A DNA stretch of 64,000 nucleotides from Polytrichum commune (lineage: Eukaryota; Streptophyta; Polytrichopsida; Polytrichales; Polytrichaceae), in contig OX485804.1 of assembly GCA_950295325.1 (NCBI GenBank), forward strand, positions 20,706,001-20,770,000, in the 5' to 3' direction. The position numbers were made by a program, and so were the translations under genes. Of the stretch, positions 34,295 to 46,255 are shown piece by piece. Under the pieces are notes generated by a model. The model made no database searches. It was not told the DNA's origin and saw nothing but the letters and a program-made list of their open reading frames with translations. Every line of letters begins with the position of its first letter. Positions within the stretch are counted from its first letter, which is position 1.

Positions 34295-35840
34295 GACCCT
34301 TGTCCAATCAATGGTATTCTCGGATTAATGGCCAATTGCCAGTGACAACAAATAGTACTCATGCTAGGTATACTCAAAATGTGGGGCAAGTCCAAAATAA
34401 AAAGGACATAGTGCTTGAAATTTTTCTTGGCTCCACGGTGCATTGGCCTACAATTGAGTAATAGAGATTTACACCTTGGAGGGTAAGTCATGGGAGTGGA
34501 GTTAAAAGGGAGTTGAAATAGGTGCCATGGATACTTGGAGCTTCAGGTTTAAATACATGCATGGCAAAATGTGACATGATTATTCTACCATGTGTAGGTC
34601 CTAATCAAACACTAGCCCTGTATATATATAAAAAATATACTTAATTACAATGACGTATATCTACGTATATAAAAAATACGTGCCATGATGAGATTGGAGT
34701 ACGCACTCAAATTATGAAGACCATTCTAGGTTGAGTAGTTGATACAGTCTCTAAGACTTGTTTGTTCACTTAAAGCGAATTACGGATCTTCTCTTTGACC
34801 TATGATTCTAAGACTTGTAACCATAATATGTATGAATCATGATTGATATTCAAATGAAACAATTTATGATCTCGTCCAACGCCCAAAGTGTATGTGGAGT
34901 TGGAAGTGTCCACTGAAGGCCCACCTACTTCAAATAAGGTAAATGACCCATTCTCAACCATTCCCCCATTTTCGTGGCATAGGTTGGTCCATTCATGTGC
35001 AACTTGACACAAATTATAAGTCGATTTTGACATTATAAGGTTAGAATTAGGGTCACCACTTGATAAGTTGACACCTCATCGTTGGGTAGCATGGTATGAG
35101 GTGTAGACTGAAAGCATGCTTATATACCACAATTATCAATCATGAGAATCACACATTATCAATTTTGTAAACAACCATTGGTTGGAAACATGGTAACTTA
35201 TATGACAAGAATAAGAAAAGCAACATCTTCGATCCAAAAATTCATGATATTGTAGATTTCGAGGAACTATTTTTTGCAAGATATCGTAACTTAATTCAGA
35301 GCCATAACAATGTTTTGTGGGACTGGTAATATTCCATATAATAAATTTGAAAATTACCCACATTCATCATACCCATACTTTAGATATACTAAACTATTTA
35401 ACTGGCTGAGAATGGATCGTTTACCTTACACCACTCCCAATTCCAACCAATGCTCCTCTACCAATTAAACCCGGCTTTTGAACAAATGGGAACTTCACAT
35501 GGATGAAAAATGATATCGAATGGCTATGGAGATGATAAAGAATGATAGAAACGGTGGATGAGAAAGGGCAACAAATGGATACAAAAATGAAAAAGGATGA
35601 TAAAGGATGATGAATGGATGTGGAGTTGATAAAGGGCGATGAAACTTTTGGATGGAAAAGAACTTCATCCACCGGGTACAAAGTGCATGTGTTCATCTTC
35701 CCAACGTGAATCTTGAGGGTACAAATATTGCACTTGGTTTTGGGCCCGTAGAGTTGTTGGAGATTCGGAGCATCACTTGTGGAACTTTTGTGGATTTGAT
35801 GCGGGCCTAATGGTAATGGTGGGAACCCTATAGAATGAGA
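34295..35840. other. Unassigned; GATGA-rich stretch at 35505-35640
   Basis: No gene recognised. 35505-35640 is purine-rich with repeated GATGATAAAG-type words. Confidence 0.4.
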
Positions 35841-36599
35841 GCGGCTTCACATGGAGTCTCAAGTCCTAAGTTCCCAAGTCACTTGAGGTCCATATGTGCA
35901 ATCTCAACCTTTGCCAGGACGGAGGTTGGGACTTCACATGTGGTTTCAAGTCCCAGGTCTAAAGTGTGCAATGGATGCCTACATGGCAACATTTTTTGAA
36001 GGTGAGGCTTGGGAATTGTGTTGAGTGTTGGGTTGGGCAAAAAAAAACTACACTAAATATGATATTAAGTGTCACTATTTCTAATTGTCTTGCTCAATAC
36101 TAATTGTAAACCATAATGCGGTGTCACCAACACTAAACATTAACCCAAAATTAATTGTCATCCCTTCTGAATATTGTAGGGATTATAGATTTACAGTGTT
36201 GCAATTGTTATCGCTTACCTAGTGATATTTCATCCAAATTTCAATCATCCATGACAATTTTTCATCACAAGTTGTTGACAAGAGGACGTAGGGTTTAGGC
36301 TGATGGATGAACTCATCCGTCATCCATTACATTATTTGTTAACTTATTCATATGAAATGTCATCCAAAAATTTACCATTGTGACATAAAACATCATATGC
36401 CATTAAATATCATATCTAGCGTAGTTTCGAAAAAAGTCTTGCAAGTTTCTTTGCATAAAACAATCAAGATCTGACTTTAATGAATGTAAACCATATTTTG
36501 ATGGTTTCTTGAGACTCAGAAGTTGGGACTTGCTAACTTGAGTGGGACTTGGGACTTGGGATCTCATGTGTGGGTATATGAAGGGCCCAAATGCTACGA
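35841..36599. mobile_element. MITE family E, copy 2, containing an M1 insertion
   Basis: The two outer parts (35841-36046 and 36426-36599) match the reverse complement of 57812-58144, with shared CTTTTTGAAGGTGAG-like and TTTCTTGAGACTC blocks and direct GGGACTTGGGACTTGGGA repeats near the end. Between them sits the M1 copy at 36047-36425, inserted in an A tract that is uninterrupted in the other copy. Confidence 0.7.
36047..36425. mobile_element. M1-family MITE, cleanest copy
   Basis: 379 bp. Left end ACTACACTAAATATGATATT, right end AATATCATATCTAGCGTAGT. A-rich sequence borders both sides, but I cannot define an exact target duplication. No gene. Confidence 0.8.
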
Positions 36600-36826
36600 A
36601 AATATAAATACCGTAGCCCTTATGGAACTTGGGGACCAACTTAAAGAGGGGGCCACCCTGGTCACTAACGGTTCCTCAAATAGGTCTTGATGTCCTTGCC
36701 CACCCCACTTGAGATGGTTGCCTACTCAACCAAAAAAAGGTTGGCCATGAATTCCATATCATATACATCACTCTTCAAGATAGATAGATAAATAGATATG
36801 TTCACTTCGACTTAGCATACAAGCAA

Positions 36827-37530
36827 TTGATAGGAATTTCATTGTCAAAGTGGCACCCGTTAGTGAAGCCATTAATTAACTTGGAAGCAAGAAAATGAAT
36901 AGAAATTTTCATTAGTAGTCAGGTTATCGTTTTTGTCACTTTTACCATTTGAAAAGGCCTTTGTCGTTTTTAAATTGACTTAAAATCATAGGTTGATTCA
37001 CTTGTCGTTTGTGAATTACCTTTGCATGATTTTTTGAGTATACCAATACTTGAAAAATTTCTACTAATTCATTTTATAATATTATACCTATAGTAATAGT
37101 TAATTCAAATAATTCAAACTAGTCAAGAACTTAGGGTTTAGTTGAAGGTTTATGGCCCATAATTAAGTGTTAAAGATTTTAGGGCTTAGGGCCCTCAATT
37201 AAGGGTTTAAGGATTGGGGTTTTCATTGCTCTTAGTTAGTTGAGTGTGTATGAACACATGGAAAAGGAGAAGGCATTATTTACATTTTTATAAAATGAAT
37301 TAGTAGAAATTTCCACAAATATTCATACACATTCAAAAGGATCAGTCAATTCACAAATGAAAGTGAATTAGCCTAAGAGATTAAGTTCAATTCAGAAATG
37401 ACAAAGGCCATTTCAAATGGTAAGTTACAAAAGTTATAACCTCATTATGAATGAGAGATTTACATCATATTTTTTACTTCCATGTCAATTACTTGCTTTA
37501 TTGACAAATGAAATTTCATTCAATTGCCTA
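36827..37530. mobile_element. Fold-back element, old copy
   Basis: Arms roughly 36827-37085 and 37285-37530. An exact inner match is AATTTCTACTAATTCATTTT (about 37055-37078) against its reverse complement at about 37290-37312. The outer arms resemble the fold-back at 60875-62100 (AAGCAATTGAT...GGAATTTCATT; TTAATTAACTTGGAAG). Confidence 0.6.
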
Positions 37531-37551
37531 TTTTATAAGTGGAAAGTGAAG

Positions 37552-37555
<4 letters not shown>

Positions 37556-37585
<30 letters not shown>
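37556..37585. repeat. (TA)n microsatellite
   Basis: About 15 TA units just outside the old fold-back arm. Confidence 0.95.
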
Positions 37586-37587
<2 letters not shown>

Positions 37588-37787
37588 CTTAACATGAGGT
37601 GCATTCAATATTTCTTTTTGGACAAGCAACCTTCAAAAATATTTTTGTTGTGCAACTTGATAGATTAGATGTACAACCAGAGAAAATAATACCTCGCTTT
37701 TATGTATACTATGTACACGAATGCCTCAAACAAGACCCCTTCTTACACACATGGTAGTTTATTTGTGGTGTGAAGAGTCCACCCTTC

Positions 37788-37803
37788 GGGGGGGGGGGGG
37801 GGG
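37788..37803. repeat. poly-G tract (16)
   Basis: Uninterrupted G run. Confidence 0.95.
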
Positions 37804-37879
37804 TTAGTCCCAAGTCGTGAGTATATGAGAATAAACACAAAGTTACCCAAGTTTCTTTGATGCTTAAATTATCATGCAC

Positions 37880-38800
37880 AAAGTGTGATGTCGAGCTATT
37901 AAAAACTGGCTTTGTAGATTGTCCTACTAGGATGGTTGGGCCTAGCTAGTGTTGCATAGGTAGATCTAGGATTTAGGATAGCATGTCCCATGCACATGTC
38001 CAATTTTAAATCCTAAAATTCTCTCAAAGTTTGAGAGATGAAAAAAGAGATCCCAAAAATTTCACCCAAGTTTTAAAATAAGCTCTGGGCATAGTGAGTT
38101 AACAAGCTCTTAATAGAAAAATTTCTCCGAGGAAGATGAAACCATGGTTTTGTCCCTCTTTGAGAAACTTTACGAATAACTCTAATGAATGTCATTTTAA
38201 GCGTTTGCTTTATGCTAAGGAGTCGAATTCGTTTCCATGGTGTGCATCCCAATATGATAATTGCAACGGTAAGAACCTTATTCAAGAAAGTATGAGCCAA
38301 CATACCTATAACTTCTAGGCGTCCTAGCTTATGTTCATTCACGTACAGACACGAAACAAGTGTGGGGGTGAAGAGGCACCTTCGGCAAATGGTACCATTT
38401 AGAAACTAGGGCTAAAGAGTAATGTTCTATCCAAGTTATCCTTAAAGTCTCCCAAAGAGGGACCACACTTGGAATTTGGTGTATCTTTTAGAGATCCTTC
38501 TTTCTTCTTCTTCCTTTGTTTTTTGTTTGCTTGTTTGTTGTTGTTGTTGTTGCATTAAAGAGCTCATTAGCTCGTCTTGTGTTAAAGCTTAGTTTTGAAA
38601 GTTGGGAGAAACTCCTTGGACTTCTTTTTTCAACCCAAATTTATAAAAGAGTTTTAGCACATAAAGTAGGGTATGCTTTCTGGGTCCACCATCTTAAACC
38701 CAAGATTGGCTTATCCAAAGGCTAGCTTGGCCGAATCATCCTACTATGAGAAGCTAGAAAGCCGTTTTTCAGTAGCCCAGTGCCACTCTTTTAGCATGTG
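37880..38800. repeat. Dispersed repeat R8, inverted pair; further copy at 45345-45590
   Basis: 38558-38790 matches 45345-45590 directly (TTAGCTCGTC, TTTTGAAAGTTGGG, GGCTAGCTTGGCC, ATCCTA). About 37880-37960 carries its end in inverse orientation (CCTACTAGGATGGTTGGGCC), so the stretch may be bounded by inverted ends. No gene. Confidence 0.55.
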
Positions 38801-39717
38801 GATAACATGGGTGACTTTAGAAAACACTTTCAAACTCAACTTTTAATCAACTCACCCAAAGTTTCATCTACACACTTTACATTAAATCCTATCGTGTTAT
38901 GTAGTTTGACATGCATAGTTCATGAAGAGGGGATTAATGAGTATGCACCCCAAGAATAGACATCACTCTCCTCCATGTGGGCCAAGGTGGCAATACTCTC
39001 CTCAAGTAGGATGGGTTAGTGTCACCTCTTGTTATTCGAAGTCTAAAAGGAGGTCCATGGTTTAGGTTGTACAAATTCAATATTAAAATCCCTTAGAAAT
39101 CCCTAGAGTGTCTTTACTTCACGGATACACTCACACTCACACTCACTTGGAACCCCACTTATCACGATCAAGATTCCCTTTAAACACATGCAGGTCGTTG
39201 TAAGGATAGAGTGTAAGGATAACTCTATTTGGGTTGTTTGTAAAATGATTAAAGCAATCACCTCGTGCTTGGAGGTGCATGTTGTCTTTGGTCTCTTTGC
39301 CGGAAACTCTCCGGTTCCAACAAATACTCTAGATATAGACATGTCAAGCCCACCAAAGTCCTTGTGATTCCTTTGTGCGTCCCAAGAAGTTCCCAAGCTC
39401 AATCTACATATTCCCAAAAGAAACCGAGAAAACTTGATACCGAATTCCAATGAGGTCGAGATTAGGACGTTGAACTCTTTGAACATGTGTTTAATTATAA
39501 GCACTAATAAGGAAAAGACAAGCTATACAAGTGTAGAACATCATATGAAACTCATGGTATGTTGACCTCTATCTGACCTTATAAGAAGAAAAATTCTAAT
39601 ACATGAACTCTAGACATGAAGTTTTTAAAACAACTAAAATTATAGTTGTTCAAAGGGGGTTCGAAGATCGGAGGATATTGATGGTTGAGTTTATGGAGGA
39701 GCTAAAACTCTCCCCTC
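38801..39717. other. Unassigned
   Basis: No gene or repeat partner recognised. Confidence 0.4.
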
Positions 39718-39719
39718 TA

Positions 39720-40746
39720 CAGTCTAACCTTGATAATGTCACCCTTGTTAATAGAACACCTTGATATTGTCACCTAAAAGTTTGAAACAGATTTTCATAG
39801 TGTAAAACTCCCTCGTTATTATCCCTATCACCCTTGATAATGTCATTATTTTTTTTTCAAAATCCGTAGTGTAAATGTGATAATATCAAGTATGGATGGA
39901 TTGTATGGGTGGGCATGGGTTCGATATTATTGTTTATGGGTGAGCATGGGCTAAAGCAAAGCATATTGGGGGTCATTGAATGAGCTCTCATTCAATGCTT
40001 TCAGCATAGTGGGATGCCTTGTGTAATTTCAAATTTGGTACGTGTTTCGGAGTCCAAATGCTCAATTCTACATACTCGCAGTTGTCTGTAAGTTGAGGCC
40101 AAAGGTGGAAGTTCACAAACACACAGATCTTTGCCATGGCCAATGCAACTCCAACTCCATCTGCATCTCCACTTTCTCCATGCAGATAATAACACTTTAT
40201 TCCATGTCGAGTTTTGAAATTTTGCAACCACCCATGAGAAAGCTTGAACTCGGTATCAGATATGCCAAATGAATCCCTCAATTCCTTAGCCTTTTGCATA
40301 ATGACATCATCAGTTACTACTCCCCTCCGTGCTCTGACCTGTCCAAACCATAAAACCAAAGCTTTTTCAAGCTAAGGCCATTTTCCAACTCGAGCGCGTC
40401 GTACATTGCCTTCACGCACACATGTATCCATGTTCATCCACTTCTCTTTTGAACGAAGAATCTTGGAAATAGTGGTCCGATCCACAAGCTTGAATTTATG
40501 TTGATCCACCATATAATGTGCAAGGTCTTGTTGTTATTCACAATTTTGAATTAGATTTTACATTCAAAAACATTGAAGTCTCGTATTTGTTATTTAAAAA
40601 AAAATTGTAATTATATTTTGATTTTCTACATATTTCTTGATAATATCACATTATGCACAAAATGTGACATTATCAAGTATGTCACACCTTGTTTATATCA
40701 CACTTTTTGGTGAAATGGAGGGTGTGACATTATCAAGGTTAGGGTG
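39720..40746. mobile_element. pogo-type (Tc1/mariner) transposon, internally deleted
   Basis: 1027 bp flanked by TA (39718-39719, 40747-40748). The left terminus CAGTCTAACCTTGATAATGT and the right terminus TTATCAAGGTTAGGGTG are inverted repeats. CAGT at the tip and a TA target are typical of pogo. The core motif CTTGATAATGTCAC and close variants recur near both ends (39752, 39829, 39877, 40640, 40660, 40716), probably transposase-binding sites. Only the DNA-binding half of a transposase is inside. Confidence 0.85.
39988..40556 (-). pseudogene. pogo/Tigger-like transposase N-terminus (CENP-B-type HTH), no DDE domain
   Basis: Minus-strand frame from about 40556: QQDLAHYMVDQHKF and LVDRTTISKILRSKEKW form a CENP-B-like N-terminal helix-turn-helix. 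LVLWFGQVRARRGVVTDD, DVIMQKAKELRDSFG and LSHGWLQNFKTRHGIK form the second one (Tc5/CENP-B type). These bind the terminal repeats. Stops at 40536-40534 (TAA, from CAA) and 40374-40372 (TAG, from CAG) are both C-to-T. After GESGDADGVGVALA no family sequence is clear, and the catalytic DDE region is missing. The family transposase has about twice this coding length plus the catalytic domain. Confidence 0.75.
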
Positions 40747-40748
40747 TA

Positions 40749-41371
40749 TATGTTGCATATTTGAATAAAAAAAAGTTTAAAAAGAGGAAGATACTTATAA
40801 TTCAATGATAATGATAATGCTTGGGTGACAAACTTCCTAAAACTTTCCTTGAAAGTTCAATCCATTGGATTTATTTGTGGAGTGGGAAGTGTCCACAATC
40901 TAGGCCCACATACAATAGGTTATTGTTTTGTCCAATTCGTATCTTGGAAACATCACCTCAGTAGTAGGTAGTAACACAAGGTAGCAGTGCCTTACAATTC
41001 CACCTTCCTTTTTGTGACACCACTTTTTCATCCTGAAGTTGTCAACAAGTGAGTGCAACAATGCCATTTAGCAAGTCATTGTCGAAAGCAATTAATCATA
41101 TGCAACATCAATTACAAAATAACAACACTTTGGCCATTCATAGTAGTGGCATACCATTATTAAGCCGTGTGCTTTCATTCGTGTGGGCCATGAGAATATA
41201 ACCCTGGGATGCCCAACCTAGTGCAAGAACACTTTAAGAAAAACACCAACTTTGGCCAATCATAATGGCTAATTGGGGAACTTTTGCTCAACGAGGCGGT
41301 GTAAGAAGTGATCCATGAAAGGGGGACAACATCTTCATTGAATAGAAGACCTCATAACCAATGGGGAGATT
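40749..41371. other. Unassigned
   Basis: No gene recognised. Confidence 0.35.
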
Positions 41372-41560
41372 TCAGGCATAATCGGTTGAGATCCTAGTGT
41401 TTCCAAGACCAACCGGTTACATGATGACATCTTTCACTTTTTCTTTATTAAATTGAAGATTGTTTATGTAAATTTCTCTAAACGATCGGTAACTTTCCTA
41501 AGTCTTGAATTTGGACCCATCATTTCTCAACCTTGATTGGTTTGTCTGGAACTAGCGATC
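41372..41560 (+). repeat. CCGGTT-rich dispersed repeat R7, copy 1
   Basis: Contains ATCCTAGTGTTTCCAAGACC, AACCGGTTACATGATGACAT, then TAACTTTCCTAAGTCTTGAA, shared with five other places (43322, 47755, 49458, 50258, 51740). Confidence 0.65.
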
Positions 41561-43321
41561 GGTTCCCCTGATTCATTGACCCACAATAAGGTTGATTTTG
41601 TGGTGATTCTCACATTGATAGTAATCCCATCTCAATGGACCACCCTAGTGGAGAGTAAAAAGCTCATTTCTTTGATAAAACTCTGCAAATATATATAGAT
41701 TGCATATATTTTTATTTTTATTTTTCAAAAACAATTTGTAGGCTCTAGATAGACTCACTAATCTATGGAATTTAATCGAAAGATTTTCCAAGCCATCTCA
41801 CATGCATGTAATAACAAAGTTTCTTAGAGTGTTGCTTCTTAGGCTCAACTACCTTGGATCATATACTTCCAATTAGCCCCAACAACATGTCCGTATTGTC
41901 AACCGTAATTGTTCTATAATGTTCTATAAAGTTCAAACAACCAATTTGACATTTGTCGGTAGAGTATAAGATATACATTAAATGAATATAACATTGCATA
42001 ATTCCACATCTATAAGTGACGCTAAATACAACATTTAGTGTAGTATTGTGGCCTGGTAATATCTTGACATACCACAATATTTTTGATCAATGTAACTACT
42101 GACCCATGTGTGTTATGAGGACAAAATGTCCTATGTTAAAAACTAGAGGTATTTAATATTAAATGACACTCCAATAGAAATTATCAATGTTGCTTTACTT
42201 TGACATATATGTGGTATGCTAAACTCTTTATGGCCCACAATTGTGTCAATACTAACATCAAGAGTATATTGCAATTATTTGTAAATTTATTTCTTTTGTT
42301 GCTTATAGAATGAGACTATTTACATGGGGCTACGATGTTGATAATGTTATCCAAGATGTAACCATGTGGAAATACAATGTACCAAGTAGTCATGTAGTAA
42401 GGGAGTGCATTATATTCTTTATACGCTATCTCCATAATATATGACTTTTGATGAGTGGGGATAAGTTAGTATATATAATATTGAAGTAGAATACAAGTTA
42501 GCATATAAGATATATGAGATCATGAATTCAACCAAGGCTTCCAATGAGAGGCACACTATGGAACAATGAATGTTTTTGGTTACAAACGTACCGTAAAGGG
42601 GCTCGCTCATCTATCTTTACTTGTGCTAGGATGTAGTTTTCACGTGGGATACAAGTGGGTCTTGGCGAATGTGAGCATGACACATGGCAAATTTGAGGAG
42701 AAAATAATTATTTCTTGATGGAAAAGAGAGTCCTTTACAGTAGTGTACAAATATGTCTGCATACTTTAAAAACCACAAAAAGCTCGCGGTAGCAAGAAAA
42801 TATGAAGGCAGTTTCCTCATTCATAGAGAGAAACATTTTTCTTCTTTTACAATAAACTGTGAAATTGCTCAAAACCCTCGAGCGCCATGACATCGAAAGA
42901 AAAGGATTGAATCCATACAAACAAATATCAGGTTATAGAAATGAGTTGTAAAGTTGTTAACTTGATTCTAAAGTCCGCTTTACATGAGGAGTCAAGGCCA
43001 ATTTGGGGCTCTAACATGCATTAATCCTCGTACGTGTTTGGTCTAATCCATTAAATCAACCCCGAGACCGTTACATTATGTCAGAGTCAAAGGCAATCCC
43101 CAACATTCATATTCTAATGAGATGAAATCATATTCTAATGTGGCTAAAACTAAATATGACACGACCCGAGGGAAGAGAATTTGCTTCTTTGGGGTTGTGT
43201 CAAAACTCCCTCCTTTCTTGGCTCCAAGTCAATATTTTGTGTAAATCGGCTTTAGATGTTTAAGGCCTAAAGTGAACCTCACATACAACTGACGAGTTCA
43301 GTGTTCGGGGAGATATTTGGA
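41561..43321. other. Unassigned; isolated M1 terminus at 42017-42036
   Basis: Apart from GCTAAATACAACATTTAGTG (an M1 end without a partner) nothing is recognised. Confidence 0.4.
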
Positions 43322-43850
43322 CATAATCAGTGAAGATCTTAGTGCCTCCACGTCCAACCGGTTACATGTTGACATCTTCTCGTCTGAGATGACCCTAACC
43401 TACCGGGTGATAGTGGTGAGATACCGGTTTGCGAATGGAGTGGTTGGCGGTTTGATCCCTGCTGTGAAATCTTCTCTCTACTTGGCGGCAAATAAATAAA
43501 TAAATAAAGTAGCTTGATAGGTAGAAAGGCAAGAGCCCACCCACCACGAGGTAGGCAATACACGCCACCTTGCATCAAGACGATTCTTAAGCAAGGTAAG
43601 GCCAACAAACGCAAATTCACATCAGATTGCCCGACATTGGCTGGTTATTGATTGATTGATTGACCAATTGATTGATTGATATCTTCCGGTTTTTCCTTAT
43701 TGATTTGAGGTATATTCTACAGAATCCTCTAAAACGATGGGCAAATTTTCCCAGAGTCTTGAACTTGCACCGGTTATTTCTCAAAACTCAATTAGCGAGC
43801 TGAAGCAAGGGACCGAATATGTCTTGTCCTTTGAATGGCTGTGGCCAGGT
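43322..43850 (+). repeat. R7 repeat, copy 2, split by a SINE
   Basis: 43322-43379 (CCAACCGGTTACATGTTGAC) and 43680-43850 (CTTCCGGTTTTTCCTTATTG, AGAGTCTTGAACTTGCACCG) are contiguous in copies 5 and 6 but separated here by about 300 bp. Confidence 0.75.
43380..43680 (+). mobile_element. tRNA-derived SINE with target-site duplication
   Basis: The insertion interrupts R7 between ACATCTTC (43372-43379) and ATATCTTC (43679-43686), a 7-of-8 target duplication. Near its 5' end TAGTGGTGAGA (43411) and GGTTTGATCCC (43449) fit pol III A and B boxes about 38 bp apart. It has an internal (AAAT)n run (about 43488-43507) and ends in an ATTG-rich tail (about 43647-43680). It looks like a plant tRNA-type SINE. 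Confidence 0.7.
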
Positions 43851-45180
43851 CATGTATAAGTTAGGGTACAGCCGGTTTGTTGTGAAGCTTATTACTACAT
43901 GTGGGTGATGGGTGATGGTTGGTGATGAGCCAATGCTTTTGGGATGTGGCAATCATGTGCGGGCAAGTGTGAGGTGCAACCGAAGCTTCACAACAACCTC
44001 CTTAACTTAACTTATATTGTTCAAGTGAGGAGGAGGAGGAGGCCAACCCAATGGATCTCACTTTGTCTTGGACTAAGCTTAACTTGGCCTATTATTCAGC
44101 CCGGCCACGCGTGAATGGTCCACGACGCCCGAGAATGGCAAATCTTCAAAGCCGGCCCTCTTTTTTAAGATTGATCATACGACATTTTGTCCCATTGTTG
44201 AATCTTGTATGTAGTTGCGAATGCCGTGGCCATATTAGGACCGGCGACTGAGCCTGCATCAGTGGGTTAGTCTCCATCTTGGTAGGAGTTCTTGTTTTGT
44301 ATGCACTGGCGAAATTGAAGTGTGTTCCACCCAATGAGGTTGTTGTGAGGAGGAGGACAAGTCCTTATTGGTAGCAGTAGATTTTGGAAAGAGATGCACT
44401 TTCCCTATCAAGAGGGGATGACTCCTACTGCCTAGGACTAGTGACTCGCCATAGGGTGGGCATGGCACGGATAGACTATAGTTTCTAGCGTAACTTGGAA
44501 GAAGGATGGTTGGAGGAGGAGGTACAGTAACTCGTGTGGAAGCCATGCACGTTTGAGAGGACCGATTTCGAAACAACAATCAGTGGGCCCAAGTGAAAGA
44601 ATCTCGGTCTTGCCATATGTCTAACCTTGGGGGAGCTTGGTTCCAAAGTCGGTCCCTCTCTTTATTGGGTGTAAATGTGCGTTTTCAACTTGGATATAGG
44701 AAGATGGTTTTGCAAGGGTTTAAATCTCCTTTTTCAATCAGAGTTGAACATGGACATTCTTGACCAAAACGTGAGGAACCGTCTTTGAAACCAAGCTTCT
44801 AAAAGTTAAGCATAGGTAAAAGGCCAAATTTCTTTAACCTTTGGGCCCACTGTTCTTTGTTCGGAAACTGATGTTTTCAAACGTGTGTGGGCCTCCCTTT
44901 CACAAGTCTTGGAATGGGCATCGGCAACTTCGCCATGTAAAGATATGTGGCCTTGTACATGTCTTGGGGGCAAGGGGGGGGGGGGCATTGGAGCTTTGTG
45001 ACGTCATCACAACATATTCATGAGACTTTGGCAACATGTCTTCCATTGGTGAAAGAATATACAAATCTACCACAATGGTAGATTCATATATTTTTGAGTA
45101 GTGCATGACAATTTTTCATCAACGTGGGAGATGTTGCCCAAGTCTTATATGCTTGTATTATATTTTTATAACATTTCCAT
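43851..45180. other. Unassigned; poly-G tract at 44975-44986
   Basis: No gene recognised. Open stretches at 44051-44579 have no identifiable domain. Confidence 0.4.
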
Positions 45181-45344
45181 TAGGTGGGTGAAAGAACATT
45201 GAACTTATGGCAAACTCAATCGATTGGCAAGCCACCCTACAAGGTTAGGAGGAAGCTCTCGAAGTTGGTCAACTTAGTAGAGTTATATGTAAAGGGGCAA
45301 AACTGTAGGTTCGATCCTTCTTTGAGAACATTGTCTATTAATAA

Positions 45345-45590
45345 ATTGTTAGCTCGTCATGTATTGAAGCTAATTTTGAAAGTTGGGTGAAACTTTTGGG
45401 ACCTCGTTTTTCCACCTCCAAAAACTTTAAGGAAAAACTTAGGTTCAAAAATAGGGTATGTTCATGGAACCCGTTGTCTTAAACCTCATATTAGCATGTG
45501 CAAGGCTAGCTTGGCCCACCCATCCTAGTAGAACAAGCTATAAAATTGGTTTTTAATAGCTTGACACCACCCTTTGGGTAGGGTAGTTTC
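45345..45590. repeat. Dispersed repeat R8, second location
   Basis: Direct match to 38558-38790; see that entry. A B-box-like GGTTCGATCC lies just upstream at about 45308, so a SINE-type origin is possible but unproven. Confidence 0.5.
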
Positions 45591-46080
45591 AACATTTATA
45601 AAACTCATGTGACTTTGTGTTAAATGTCATAAACTTAGGGTTGGGGACCAAACCCATGGTTTCATCTGCTTTACTTTTACGGATAACTCTAGTATCCTCA
45701 ATAGTTTTTGATGATATGTGGTGTAGGAAGTTTGTGATTGCTCATATGAACAATTTGATCGTTGTTTGGATGGACAAAGGCCATATGATAGGCTCCATCA
45801 CTTGATATCCAAGGGAGGAGTGGAAGGGACTCCGGTTTTGGGACTCCTCCACCCAGATTGTGATTGTTACTTTCCTCTCAACATTTATTTTTTCAATTTG
45901 TTGCAGAAAATGTAAAATTGAATCAAACCAAATAGTCTACACTTGAAGATTGATATATGAAGTTTGTTTGACTCAAAAAATGACATCAAATACCCAAATT
46001 AGGTTTAGGTACGATGAAAATCGGCCTCAACCTAATATGAAAATTTTGTTCTACCTAGAACGCCTTCATTCACAAATGGA

Positions 46081-46255
46081 TGATTTTTGCATATAGACCA
46101 TGAAGCTCTAGCCGTATTGTGGGCATTTCAACTCCATAGACATTTTTGGATGTTGGATCGAATTGGGGATCGCCTCATCATGGTAACATTGACGGATCAT
46201 CAAGATTTTCATTTTAAGTCCTCAGAATGCAACAAACTCACATCAAGGTGTTGTT
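46081..46255 (+). pseudogene. Possible Ty3/gypsy RNase H fragment
   Basis: The frame reads HIDHEALAVLWAFQLHRHFW and, 14 residues on, TDHQ. Ty3/gypsy RNase H has (K/R)EALAxxxALxxxRHYL followed by TDHQ. No reverse transcriptase, integrase or LTR is found nearby, so this is a short fossil at best. Confidence 0.4.

Noticed and set aside
44051-44579. Frames of 62-106 residues on both strands
   Set aside because: Proline- and serine-rich with no motif, no splice context and no repeat partner.
45300-45320. tRNA-like B box GGTTCGATCC
   Set aside because: No convincing A box, no cloverleaf and no tail or target duplication, so neither a tRNA nor a SINE can be claimed.
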